Below, piece by piece: positions 36,001 to 43,975 of a DNA stretch of 64,000 nucleotides. The notes beneath the pieces were generated by a model that saw only the letters and a program-made list of their open reading frames with translations, was not told where the DNA came from and did not search any database. The stretch spans positions 231,766 to 295,765 of the forward strand of contig CACBDV010000001.1 in the NCBI GenBank assembly GCA_902538085.1, written 5' to 3'. Each line of letters begins with the position of its first letter. Within the stretch, counting starts at the first letter, position 1. The DNA comes from an uncultured Alphaproteobacteria bacterium. GTDB lineage: Bacteria > Pseudomonadota > Alphaproteobacteria > HIMB59. A program made the translations under genes and the position numbers.

Positions 36001-37588
36001 TTTGTTTAAAGAAACTATGAAGACCTCGGTATCTTTCAGTGAGTACACTTAATGGTGCGTCGTCTCCCATTGATCCAATAGCCTCTTGTCCTGTTTTAAC
36101 CATAGGATCTAAAATTAAATCAAGAGTTTCTAATGTTAAATTAAATGATTTTGCAATTTGAAAAACATTTTCTTCATCATCTGGTGATGGTTCATATATT
36201 TTGTCATTAGATAAGATGTTATCTAACATTATAGTTTTTTGATTCCAATCTGAGTAATTATTACGTTTACTAAGTAACTCTTTTAATTCAAAGCTCTCAT
36301 AAAACTTATTCTCTTTATAATTCACTGCTATAAGTTCACCAGGCCCAACTCTGCCTTTTTTTGTAATATTTTTCTCGTCTATATTAATCATTCCAACTTC
36401 AGACCCTGAAATTAGTAGATCGTCATCCGTTAATATGTATCGAAGAGGCCTTAACCCATTTCTGTCCATACCAGAAATTATCCAATCTCCAAAATTTCCG
36501 CAGACAGCTGCTGGTCCGTCCCATGGTTCAATGACAGCGTTACAATAAGCATACATGGCCTTTAATTGATTAGATAAATCAGACCGATTAGACCAAGACT
36601 CAGGTATTATCATTGATTTTGCCATCGGCATGTCTCTATCAGTTTGAACAAAGAGTTCAAAAGCAGCATCAAGCGATGCAGAGTCAGAGGCATCTGGGTC
36701 AAGTATCGGTTTTAAATCATTAATTCTCTCTTTAAAAAAGGGGTGTGTAATTCTTGGTTCATGTGCACTCATCCAATTTATATTTCCCTTTAAGGTATTA
36801 ATTTCACCGTTATGAGCTAAAACTCGAAATGGTTGTGCCAAAGACCATGTAGGAAATGTGTTGGTAGAATATCTTTGATGATAAATGGCAAATTTAGATT
36901 TAAATTCATTATCAAGCAAATCTGGATAAAACTCAGATAGCTGTTCAGCTAAAAACATACCTTTGTAAACAATTGTTTGTGTTGATAGAGAGCAGACATA
37001 AAAATCATTAATACTCTGTGCTTTAATTTTGTTCTCTATCCTTTTTCTTGTTAAATAAAGTTTCTTTTCGATATCAGGTGTTGTTTCTTTAGGTGAGAAA
37101 ATTATTTGTTCAATTTCTGGTTTAGTGTAGTTAGCTTTTTCACCGATGATCTCTGTATTAACAGGAACCTGCCTCCATCCAAATAGATTCATTCCAGATT
37201 TTATTATTTCATATTCAACAATAGCTCTGCATTTTTCTTGGGCTCCAAAATCTCTTTTTGGCAAAAATATCATACCCACACCCAACACAGAGTCTTTGGT
37301 TGTTCTGTGACCCATTTTTAAAACTTGTTTGCTGAAGAAAGAATTTGAAACCTCCAACATAATACCAGCGCCATCTCCAGTTTTGCCATCGGCATCAACC
37401 GCACCTCTATGAAATACTGCTTTAAGTGCCTCAATTCCTTTTTCAACTATGTCTCTTCTTGACTCACCTTTTATTGAGGCAACTAAACCTACACCACAAT
37501 TATCATGTTCATATTTTTCATTATAGACATAGTTATCTTTAAGTTTTTGTCTATTTATTTTGAAAATTTCTAATGAATTGTCTTTCAT
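33074..37588 (-). CDS. gltB: Glutamate synthase (NADPH) large subunit
   Basis: A 1504-residue GltB of normal length. The class II glutamine amidotransferase domain would begin at Cys31 (NCGVGLVAS) after removal of a 30-residue propeptide. The central and FMN-binding synthase domains include GAKPGEGGQLPG, VILVSGHSGGTGASP and GAEEYGIGTASL. The 3Fe-4S cluster cysteines are in MVRQCHSNTCPVGVCT. A C-terminal beta-helix GXGXG domain holds GLSGGKIIV and GANGCEYMTGG. With GltD it makes two glutamates from glutamine and 2-oxoglutarate. An ATGA overlap joins it to gltD. Confidence 0.97.
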   Translation of the reverse strand: MKDNSLEIFKINRQKLKDNYVYNEKYEHDNCGVGLVASIKGESRRDIVEKGIEALKAVFHRGAVDADGKTGDGAGIMLEVSNSFFSKQVLKMGHRTTKDSVLGVGMIFLPKRDFGAQEKCRAIVEYEIIKSGMNLFGWRQVPVNTEIIGEKANYTKPEIEQIIFSPKETTPDIEKKLYLTRKRIENKIKAQSINDFYVCSLSTQTIVYKGMFLAEQLSEFYPDLLDNEFKSKFAIYHQRYSTNTFPTWSLAQPFRVLAHNGEINTLKGNINWMSAHEPRITHPFFKERINDLKPILDPDASDSASLDAAFELFVQTDRDMPMAKSMIIPESWSNRSDLSNQLKAMYAYCNAVIEPWDGPAAVCGNFGDWIISGMDRNGLRPLRYILTDDDLLISGSEVGMINIDEKNITKKGRVGPGELIAVNYKENKFYESFELKELLSKRNNYSDWNQKTIMLDNILSNDKIYEPSPDDEENVFQIAKSFNLTLETLDLILDPMVKTGQEAIGSMGDDAPLSVLTERYRGLHSFFKQNFAQVTNPPIDSLREQVVMSLKTRLGNLGNIVEEDSEQCNLVLLESPLLLDNELQTLKSHLSKHTTEIDCTYKLNDETNFLNEIQRICSEAEQAVRSGSQHLIITDNNINKDRIALPMILATSAVHSYLIKNNLRTFTSLNVSSKECLDVHYFAVLIGVGATTVNASLVEKLISNRYKKNIYQNTDYPQLIKNFKKSIEKGLRKIISKMGISVISSYRGGRNFEIIGLSRSMVESFFPGMSSRISGIGLDGLENRVRRQHELSFKSNNVILDIGGEYRFRANSEAHAYEGVSIHMLQEAVTRDSYNLYKKYTSRIYSSKPIQIRDLLQFNESTNSLNLDNVESISEIRKSFVSPGISLGALSPEAHETLAIAMNRIGSKSDSGEGGEDSRRYSKLKNGDNPSSAIKQVASGRFGVTAEYLNNCSELEIKIAQGAKPGEGGQLPGFKVTDLIAKLRHSTKGVTLISPPPHHDIYSIEDLAQLIYDLKQINPIAKVCVKLVAQSGIGTVAAGVAKAKADVILVSGHSGGTGASPQSSIKYVGLPWELGISEVHQILALNGLRDKVLLRTDGGIKTGKDIVIAAILGAEEYGIGTASLVAMGCIMVRQCHSNTCPVGVCTQDEKLREKFGGTPEKVVNLFSFIAEEVREILASLGYKSLKDIIGKTELLSQIHYGSSDLDNLDLNPILTKIDDGKIYDYHSPKKRNEVPKTLDDQFEKDGKDFINSGQKIELTYNIQNTLRTIGTKISSIITRKYGMNTLSEDHVTLKLRGSAGQSLGAFAVKGLTLKVFGDANDYVGKGLSGGKIIVQPRNSFTQPSHENVIIGNVTLYGATDGRLYASGQAGDRFCVRNSGALAIVEGCGANGCEYMTGGSVIILGDVGDNFGAGMTGGSAFIYSEQKNISDLMNMETIGLYEVDNKEWKNYLLDLLNDFYKETKSKRAEFIIENYDSEIKKFAHVVPDEVIDKLEFPVTKKSKIA

Positions 37589-38997
37589 GATGCTTTTTTA
37601 ATTTTCGAACTCTGTAAAAAATTATGAATTGATTTTGCAACTTCTCGGCCATCATGTATTGCCCATACAACCAGAGAAGCGCCCCTAACAATATCCCCTG
37701 CAGCAAAAATCTTTGGGTTGCTAGTTTGAAACTTTTTAAAATCTACTTTAACTGTTTTCCAGCTGGTTAATTCAATATTTGTTTTGAAATTATGGTTCAA
37801 ATCTTCAGGCTCAAATCCCAGAGCTTGGATAATTAAGTCACTTTTTATTTGTTTTTCAACACCAGTATCAATTGGTTTTCTTCTTCCACTTTCGTCTACC
37901 TCACCTAATGTGGCAACTTTGTATGTCATACTTGTAGCAGTAAAATTATCGCTGATAATTTTGGAAGGAACAGATAACCAATTAAATTTTATGCCTTCTT
38001 GCTCTGCATTTAAAACTTCTCTTGCTGATCCAGGCATATTTTCTTTGTTTCTTCTGTAAAGACAAGTAACCACTTTTGCTTGCTGTCTAATGGCTGTTCT
38101 AACACAATCCATAGCAGTGTCGCCTCCACCAATAACAACTACATGTTTATCTTTTGCAGTGAGATATTTATTTTTTGAGGGAGAGTCACCCAAACCAGTT
38201 CTGTTACTCTCAATTAAAAAATCCAAAGCAGGAATGCTATTTTTAACTGATGAGGTATCAACATCTAATTGTCTTGCTTTGTATACACCAGTTGCAATTA
38301 ATATAGCATCATAATCTTTCTCTAAATCTTGAAAGGAAATATTTTTTCCGACTTCCATATTTAAGTTAAATTTAACTCCACTTTCTGAAAGCCACTCTGT
38401 TCTTCTCTCAACAATTTTTTTGTCTAATTTAAAATTAGGTATACCATAAATCATCAAACCTCCAGCTCGGTCATTTTTTTCAAAAACATCTACTTGATAT
38501 CCATTTTGAATTAAATAGGCTGATGCAGCCATTCCTGCAGGGCCCGATCCTATTACTGCAACTTTCTGCTTGTATATGTTTTGTGATGATAGCTTTTTTA
38601 CCCATCCTTTATCCCATGCTATTTCTGTTAAATATTTTTCTAAGTTGCCAATTGTAATGGCTCCAAAGCCTGCTTGTTCGACAACACAATTTCCCTCACA
38701 CAAACGATCTTGCGGACAAACTCTTCCACATACCTCTGGAAATGCATTTGTAGAAGCAGATACTTGATAAGCTTCCTCTAATCGGCCTTCTGCAATATAA
38801 CGTAACCAATCTGGTATATTATTGTTTAAAGGACAATGTATTTGACAATATGGAATTCCACATTGAGAACACCTAGAGGATTGTTCAACAGAGTCGTTTT
38901 TATCAAACTGACTATAAATCTCCTGAAAATCCTTTATTCTTTTTTCAGGATCAGTTTTTGATGGATTCTTAGATTTTTTTTTGTGAAACTCTAACAT
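37585..38997 (-). CDS. gltD: Glutamate synthase small subunit
   Basis: A 470-residue GltD. The N-terminal cysteine-rich segments SRCSQCGIPYCQIHCP and EVCGRVCPQDRLCEGNC bind two 4Fe-4S clusters. FAD binding is at VAVIGSGPAGMAASAYLI (about 147-164), with NADPH binding at HVVVIGGGDTAMDC near 285. It moves electrons from NADPH to GltB. It is first in the minus-strand gltD-gltB operon, divergent from uppP across 95 bases of A+T-rich DNA with no clear regulatory motif. Confidence 0.97.
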   Translation of the reverse strand: MLEFHKKKSKNPSKTDPEKRIKDFQEIYSQFDKNDSVEQSSRCSQCGIPYCQIHCPLNNNIPDWLRYIAEGRLEEAYQVSASTNAFPEVCGRVCPQDRLCEGNCVVEQAGFGAITIGNLEKYLTEIAWDKGWVKKLSSQNIYKQKVAVIGSGPAGMAASAYLIQNGYQVDVFEKNDRAGGLMIYGIPNFKLDKKIVERRTEWLSESGVKFNLNMEVGKNISFQDLEKDYDAILIATGVYKARQLDVDTSSVKNSIPALDFLIESNRTGLGDSPSKNKYLTAKDKHVVVIGGGDTAMDCVRTAIRQQAKVVTCLYRRNKENMPGSAREVLNAEQEGIKFNWLSVPSKIISDNFTATSMTYKVATLGEVDESGRRKPIDTGVEKQIKSDLIIQALGFEPEDLNHNFKTNIELTSWKTVKVDFKKFQTSNPKIFAAGDIVRGASLVVWAIHDGREVAKSIHNFLQSSKIKKAS

Positions 38998-39092
38998 GAT
39001 AATAAAATATTACTTTATTCTCCTACAAATAAATTGGATTGTATTTTTACAGAGATTTTTTAGCTTAGTAAACTCATAAATGATAATAAATT

Positions 39093-39848
39093 ATGACTAA
39101 TGATAGTATTTTTTACTTTTTTTATAGTTTAATTCAGGGAATTACAGAATTTATCCCCATTAGTTCAAGCGGACACCTTAATATTCTTGAAATAATTTAC
39201 AAAAACATAGAATCTAGAAATTATTTATATGAAACATCAGCCCACTTTGCCTCATTATTGGCTTTATTAATCTATTTATTTGCTAATAAACATTTTTCAA
39301 AATCAAATATTCAAGCTTACTCTATGATTTTAATTTATGCCACCATACCAGCTGTTTTTCTTGGCATGATAATTAAGTTTTATAATGTGAGTTTTATTAG
39401 TTTAAAGTTAATAGGATATACTTCAATTGCTGGAGCAGTATTGATCTATATTGCAGATAAGTCGAAAAAAATAAAATTAAATATTAAAAACAAAAATACC
39501 AAATTTATGCTAGCTGGTATTTTCCAGTGTTTAGCTTTTTTACCGGGTTTTAGTAGAGCAGGAAGTTGCATTATTGCTTTTAGACTTTTTGGTGAAGATA
39601 GAAAAAATTCTTCTATTTATAGTTTATATATGGGTATACCCATAATTTTTTTATCTTTCTTTTCAAATTTAAAAGATTTTCAAATTTTTACAATTGATAG
39701 GAATTTAATAATTATTTTTATTACAACATTTTTAGCAGCCTACTTCACAATATTTTTATTTATTAAAGTGATTAATAGAATTGGGTTTACGCCTTTTGTA
39801 ATTTACAGAATTTTAATAGGTATAGCCCTACTAGTGTATATTAATTAA
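39093..39848 (+). CDS. uppP: Undecaprenyl-diphosphatase
   Basis: A 251-residue UppP/BacA integral membrane protein. Both family motifs are present: the first in QGITEFIPISSSGHLNIL (residues 15-32) and the second in FLPGFSRAGSCII (about 149-161). Several membrane helices follow. It recycles undecaprenyl pyrophosphate for peptidoglycan and surface polysaccharide synthesis. A GATAAT box (39082-39087) sits 5 bases before the ATG. The stop TTAA at 39845-39848 is shared with the convergent epimerase gene. Confidence 0.92.
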   Translation: MTNDSIFYFFYSLIQGITEFIPISSSGHLNILEIIYKNIESRNYLYETSAHFASLLALLIYLFANKHFSKSNIQAYSMILIYATIPAVFLGMIIKFYNVSFISLKLIGYTSIAGAVLIYIADKSKKIKLNIKNKNTKFMLAGIFQCLAFLPGFSRAGSCIIAFRLFGEDRKNSSIYSLYMGIPIIFLSFFSNLKDFQIFTIDRNLIIIFITTFLAAYFTIFLFIKVINRIGFTPFVIYRILIGIALLVYIN

Positions 39849-40774
39849 ACTTTGTCTATAAACTTTTTAAGATATTCTGACGTAATAATTTTCATATTTG
39901 ATAAGTCTTGGTTCAATATTTCAGTAATTAATTTTTGACTTCCATCCGAAATGCTATCATGAGAGAGGGTGACGTACTGGTCATAAGTAAATAAAGGTTT
40001 CGGTAATTTCTCTAATAACTTACCTTGAAGGATTGCCAGAAAAGAAGGTATATAAAAAAATCTTTCCTTTTTTTTCATTGACAAAAATATATGACTCAAG
40101 ATTTCTTTAAATGTGAATATATCATTACCAACCGCTGCCAAATTAGAATTTTTGTATTTATCAAAATTATTTAATAAATTAAAAATTAATAGAGACAAAT
40201 CATTAACATATATTGGTTGAAATCTTGTTGTCCCATTTTTAATTAGTGGAAGAAATGGTAGAAGTTTTGCCATCTTTCCGAATAAATTAAAGAAATTATC
40301 TTCTTCTCCATAAACAGTACTTGGTCTTATAACAATGTAGTTATTATTATTATTTTCGATAAATCTCTCTCCCATTTTTTTACTTATTAAATAATTTGAT
40401 TTAGTTTGAAAAGTTGAACCTAAACTTGATATATGTATAAATGGTTTTTTATATAATTCACAATAGCTAGCAATTTTTTTTGGAAGTAAATAATGAACAA
40501 GTTCAAATGATAAATTATTTTTTTCATACAGAATTCCGACTAAATTAATAACAAAATCAGATTTTTTGATATAATTTTTTATTTCGTCTAAATTATGAAT
40601 ATCAAAATTGACTACATCTATTTGACCGATATCTCCTGAGAGGATGTTTCTTTTAACTCTTCGAGCGTTTCTTACTGGACATATCAATTTGTCACCGTTT
40701 TGTAATAGTCTTTTAGTAATACTTCTTCCTATAAAGCCTGTGGAACCAAAAACTAATACATTTTTGTTTTTCAT
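39845..40774 (-). CDS. NAD(P)-binding epimerase-like protein (NDUFA9 type)
   Basis: I choose the ATG at 40774 (309 residues, MKNKNVLVFGSTGFIGRSI); an in-frame ATG at 40846 would add 24 residues before the Rossmann strand and run into the divergent RNase D gene. GSTGFIG is at residues 10-16. YLISKKMGERF around 130 carries a YxxxK, and VIRPSTVYGEEDNFFNLF follows. The pattern matches the atypical short-chain dehydrogenases related to the complex I subunit NDUFA9, common in alphaproteobacteria. Function in bacteria is unclear; roles in respiration or quinone chemistry have been suggested for the family. Confidence 0.75.
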   Translation of the reverse strand: MKNKNVLVFGSTGFIGRSITKRLLQNGDKLICPVRNARRVKRNILSGDIGQIDVVNFDIHNLDEIKNYIKKSDFVINLVGILYEKNNLSFELVHYLLPKKIASYCELYKKPFIHISSLGSTFQTKSNYLISKKMGERFIENNNNNYIVIRPSTVYGEEDNFFNLFGKMAKLLPFLPLIKNGTTRFQPIYVNDLSLLIFNLLNNFDKYKNSNLAAVGNDIFTFKEILSHIFLSMKKKERFFYIPSFLAILQGKLLEKLPKPLFTYDQYVTLSHDSISDGSQKLITEILNQDLSNMKIITSEYLKKFIDKV

Positions 40775-40809
40775 TGTAATATCTATCTTATATAAATATA
40801 TGTTCAACA

Positions 40810-41442
40810 ATGTCAAATTATCAATTATTTCATAATGACCTACCAAGCAAAATTCTTAAATCTTTTAAAGGGGATATATCTATTGACACTGAGACATTGG
40901 GGTTAAATATCAAAAGAGATAGATTATGCCTTATTCAGTTAAGAAACGAAATTAATAAAAAAGTTTATTTAATAAAATTTGAAGAGGACTTATCTCCTAA
41001 ATTATCAAAAAATATCAAATTGCTACTTGAGAATAAAAATCTTACCAAAATTTTTCATTTTGGAAGATTTGATATGGGGGTACTAAAAGAAAATTTAAGA
41101 ATTAATGTAAAAAATATTTTTTGTACTAAGGTTGCATCAAAATTAACTCGTACATACTCCTCAGAGCACGGTCTTAAGGATCTAGTTTCTGAGATATTAA
41201 ATATACAATTGGATAAAACAGAGCAGTCATCTGATTGGAGTAGAAAAAAACTAACAAAAAAACAAATTGAATATGCTATGAATGATGTTTTGTATTTATC
41301 AGAAATTAAAAAATCTCTTAATGAAAAATTAATTGTTCAAAATAGATTAAAGTTGTTCAAATCAATTATGAAATTTATGGAAATAAGAGTGGATTTGGAC
41401 TTACAGGGTTGGGAAGGTGTAGATATATTTGCACACAAATAA
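40810..41442 (+). CDS. Ribonuclease D-like 3'-5' exonuclease
   Basis: A 210-residue single-domain DEDDy exonuclease. The catalytic residues are Asp26 and Glu28 (SIDTETLG), Asp88 (HFGRFDMGVL), and Tyr155 with Asp159 (YAMNDVLYL). It lacks the HRDC domains of E. coli RNase D (375 residues), which is normal for the short alphaproteobacterial form. It probably trims stable RNA 3' ends. It is 3 bases upstream of kdsD, the typical position before LPS genes in this class. Confidence 0.88.
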   Translation: MSNYQLFHNDLPSKILKSFKGDISIDTETLGLNIKRDRLCLIQLRNEINKKVYLIKFEEDLSPKLSKNIKLLLENKNLTKIFHFGRFDMGVLKENLRINVKNIFCTKVASKLTRTYSSEHGLKDLVSEILNIQLDKTEQSSDWSRKKLTKKQIEYAMNDVLYLSEIKKSLNEKLIVQNRLKLFKSIMKFMEIRVDLDLQGWEGVDIFAHK

Positions 41443-41445
41443 TCT

Positions 41446-42393
41446 ATGAATAAATCTAAAATTATAAAAATAGGACAAGATGTATTAAAATTGGAGTCTC
41501 AAGCCCTTGATAGGCTTTCACAAAGTTTGAATAAGAATTTTGTCAAAGCTGTTGAATTAATATCTCAACTAAATGGAAAATTAATTATTACTGGAGTTGG
41601 GAAAAGTGGGAATATCTCTGCGAAAATAGCTGCGTCTTTTACTTCGACTGGTATACCTGCAATTTATTTAAATCCTGTGGATGCAAGTCATGGGGATATG
41701 GGTATTGTTGAAAATAAAGATGTCCTAATTGTATTATCTAATTCAGGAGAAACACACGAGCTAGCAGATTTGATAAACTTTAGTAAAAAGAAAAAGATTA
41801 AAATAATTTCAATTACATCAAAAAATAAAAGTCTTTTAACAAAAAATTCAGATATTAATTTAATTTTACCTAATCATAAAGAAGCTGATAAGTTGCAAAC
41901 AATACCTACAACATCTACGACAATGTCCCTAGCTCTTGGAGATGCACTTTGTTGCTCTGTGTTAAGTTTAAGAGAGTTTGATAAAAAATCATTTAGAGAA
42001 CTTCATCCTGGAGGGAAAATAGGGAAAAAATTAAAAACAATTAGTGAAATTATGGACACTGATATTCCTACAATAAGCCATAACTCTTCGATAGTCGATG
42101 CTGTATTAATTATGACAGAAAAAAAATATGGTTGTGTTGTTGTTCTTGGTAAAGACAAAAAAATAAAAGGCATAATAACAGATGGGGATCTCAGAAGATC
42201 TATCTCTTCAATAGATATTAAAGAAAAAGCAACTAAAATTATGAAAAGTAAACCAATAGTAGCAACTGGTGACCTATTAATATCATCTGCTATAGTTCTC
42301 ATGAACAAACATTCAATCACAAGTCTGATAATTGTCAGAAATAATAAACCAGTTGGCATTGTCAATATAAAAAAATGTCTAGATAATGATTAA
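41446..42393 (+). CDS. kdsD: Arabinose-5-phosphate isomerase
   Basis: A 315-residue KdsD. The sugar isomerase (SIS) domain covers about 30-180 with ITGVGKSGNISAKIAASFTS and VLSNSGETHEL. A pair of CBS domains occupies about 200-315 (MDTDIPTISHNSSI; GIITDGDLRRSI). It makes arabinose-5-phosphate from ribulose-5-phosphate for Kdo synthesis. The end overlaps lptC by 8 bases. Kdo-8-phosphate phosphatase (kdsC), often next in line, is not here. Confidence 0.93.
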   Translation: MNKSKIIKIGQDVLKLESQALDRLSQSLNKNFVKAVELISQLNGKLIITGVGKSGNISAKIAASFTSTGIPAIYLNPVDASHGDMGIVENKDVLIVLSNSGETHELADLINFSKKKKIKIISITSKNKSLLTKNSDINLILPNHKEADKLQTIPTTSTTMSLALGDALCCSVLSLREFDKKSFRELHPGGKIGKKLKTISEIMDTDIPTISHNSSIVDAVLIMTEKKYGCVVVLGKDKKIKGIITDGDLRRSISSIDIKEKATKIMKSKPIVATGDLLISSAIVLMNKHSITSLIIVRNNKPVGIVNIKKCLDND

Positions 42394-42811
42394 TATATTA
42401 ACTAAAAAATTATTTGTTATTTTAATTATATTTTTATTTGGGATTCAAATATCAATTTACTTATATAATCAAAAACCATCTTATGAAAATTTTAGTGAAA
42501 AAAGTATAACAGTTGAAAATTTTTCTAGCATAGTTCTCAGTAATTCTGGTATTACTAAAATCGGCTCGGAAAAATTAAATAAAGTTGACGAAAACAATAT
42601 TTTTTTATTTGGAAAATCCTATTTAGAAAATAAAGAATATAAAATCTATGGTAAAAATATTTATATAAATCTTAAAGAAGAAATATCAAACAGTGATGAA
42701 AATGTAAAAGTCATTAATTCAATGGGTGTATTAAATGCAAAAGGTTTTAGAAATCTTGATTATGATGGTAAAATAATTTTTGAAGGTGAGGTGGAGTTTG
42801 TTATTGATTAA
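42386..42811 (+). CDS. lptC: LPS export protein LptC
   Basis: A 141-residue LptC-like protein. An N-terminal membrane anchor (about 9-27, LFVILIIFLFGIQISIYL) is followed by a periplasmic beta-rich domain. The sequence is divergent and was named mainly from its place between kdsD and lptA, its size and its topology. LptC links the LptBFG transporter to LptA in the periplasm. It overlaps kdsD (8 bases) and lptA (32 bases), showing tight coupling. Confidence 0.8.
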   Translation: MINILTKKLFVILIIFLFGIQISIYLYNQKPSYENFSEKSITVENFSSIVLSNSGITKIGSEKLNKVDENNIFLFGKSYLENKEYKIYGKNIYINLKEEISNSDENVKVINSMGVLNAKGFRNLDYDGKIIFEGEVEFVID

Positions 42812-43268
42812 TAAATGTTTAATCTTTTTTATAATCCTATTTATATTTTCTAAATTAAATGCTGAAAGTTATGTTAAAGCAGATGACAGTCTTATATGGG
42901 ACTCTGAAAATAAAAACTACGTTGCAAAAGGAAATGTTGAATTTAAAAATGAAAGGTTTATAGCCTTTTCTGATAAAATGATTGCAAAGTATATTGAGGA
43001 AAATAATGAAGAAATTTTTACAATAATTGAACTTTTTGAAAATGTAAAAATTGAATTTGAAGATGAAATATTCACAGGAAATTACGCTATATATACCCGC
43101 AAAGATAATATAATAAAACTCACAGGAGATGTATCTATTAAGTCCCCAAGCAGATTACTTACAGGTTATGAGTTGATCGCTGATATTGATAATAACAAAA
43201 GGATACTTAATTCAGATGACAAAGAGACTCTCGTGGAAGTTTTATTAGAAAATAATGCAAACAATTAA
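42780..43268 (+). CDS. lptA: LPS transport periplasmic protein LptA
   Basis: A 162-residue LptA/OstA-fold protein. A signal peptide (LLLINKCLIFFIILFIF, cleavage probably after SKLNA) precedes a beta-jellyroll domain with NYVAKGNVEFKNERF and YTRKDNIIKLTGDVSI repeats. It carries LPS across the periplasm. The start is uncertain: TTG at 42780 or GTG at 42786, both inside lptC; no ATG is available. It overlaps lptB by 14 bases. Confidence 0.85.
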   Translation: MKVRWSLLLINKCLIFFIILFIFSKLNAESYVKADDSLIWDSENKNYVAKGNVEFKNERFIAFSDKMIAKYIEENNEEIFTIIELFENVKIEFEDEIFTGNYAIYTRKDNIIKLTGDVSIKSPSRLLTGYELIADIDNNKRILNSDDKETLVEVLLENNANN

Positions 43269-43971
43269 ATTAATTGATGTAAGTAAGAGCTTTAAATCAA
43301 AAAAAGCTTTAAATAAAATTAGTATTGAATTTAGCAATAACAGAATAAATGGCTTACTTGGGCCAAATGGTAGTGGCAAGACAACTCTGTTTAACATAGT
43401 AGCTGGCTTTTTATCTCCAGATGTTGGCAAAGTTTTATTAGATAACGAAACTTTGAATGAAAAGAGTCTTAGTTTAAGATCTAAATTAGGTATCTCATAT
43501 TTACCTCAAGAAGCATCAATTTTTAGAGATTTAACTGTTTATGATAATATTTTTTCAATTGCAGAGCTATTTCACAACAAAAATGACTCAATAAGAATAA
43601 CAGGAAATTTAATTAAACAATTTTCGTTACAAGATTTTCAAAAAACAAAAGGAAAATTGCTCTCTGGGGGTGAAAGAAGAAGAACAGAAATTGCTAGAGC
43701 TTTAGCCAGTAAGCCAAAGTTTATTTTACTTGATGAACCTTTTGCTGGAATAGATCCAATTGCAATTGAAGAGGTTAAATTAACTATTTCTTTATTAAAA
43801 AAAATGAATATTGGTATAATAATTACTGACCACAACGTAAAAGAAGCATTAAGTATAGTTGAATATGGTTATATAATTTATAACGGAGAAATTATTAAAT
43901 CTGGAAGTCCAAAAGATATTATCTCTGATAAATTTGTTAAAAAAATCTATTTAGGTAAAAGTTATAGTTAG
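43255..43971 (+). CDS. lptB: LPS export ABC transporter ATPase LptB
   Basis: A 238-residue ABC ATPase. Walker A is GPNGSGKTT (about 36-44), the Q-loop segment YLPQEASIFRDLTVYDN, the signature LLSGGERRRTEIARAL (about 138) and Walker B FILLDEPFAGIDP. The YLPQEASIF-R-LTV and PFAGIDP forms are typical of LptB. It powers LPS extraction with LptFG, which are not in this window. In many proteobacteria rpoN follows lptB; here aroA follows after 4 bases. Confidence 0.95.
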   Translation: MQTIKLIDVSKSFKSKKALNKISIEFSNNRINGLLGPNGSGKTTLFNIVAGFLSPDVGKVLLDNETLNEKSLSLRSKLGISYLPQEASIFRDLTVYDNIFSIAELFHNKNDSIRITGNLIKQFSLQDFQKTKGKLLSGGERRRTEIARALASKPKFILLDEPFAGIDPIAIEEVKLTISLLKKMNIGIIITDHNVKEALSIVEYGYIIYNGEIIKSGSPKDIISDKFVKKIYLGKSYS

Positions 43972-43975
43972 CTTA

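Noticed and set aside
40775-40846. Longer start for the NDUFA9-like epimerase
   Set aside because: It would add 24 residues before the Rossmann strand and overlap the divergent RNase D start; the ATG at 40774 fits the family.
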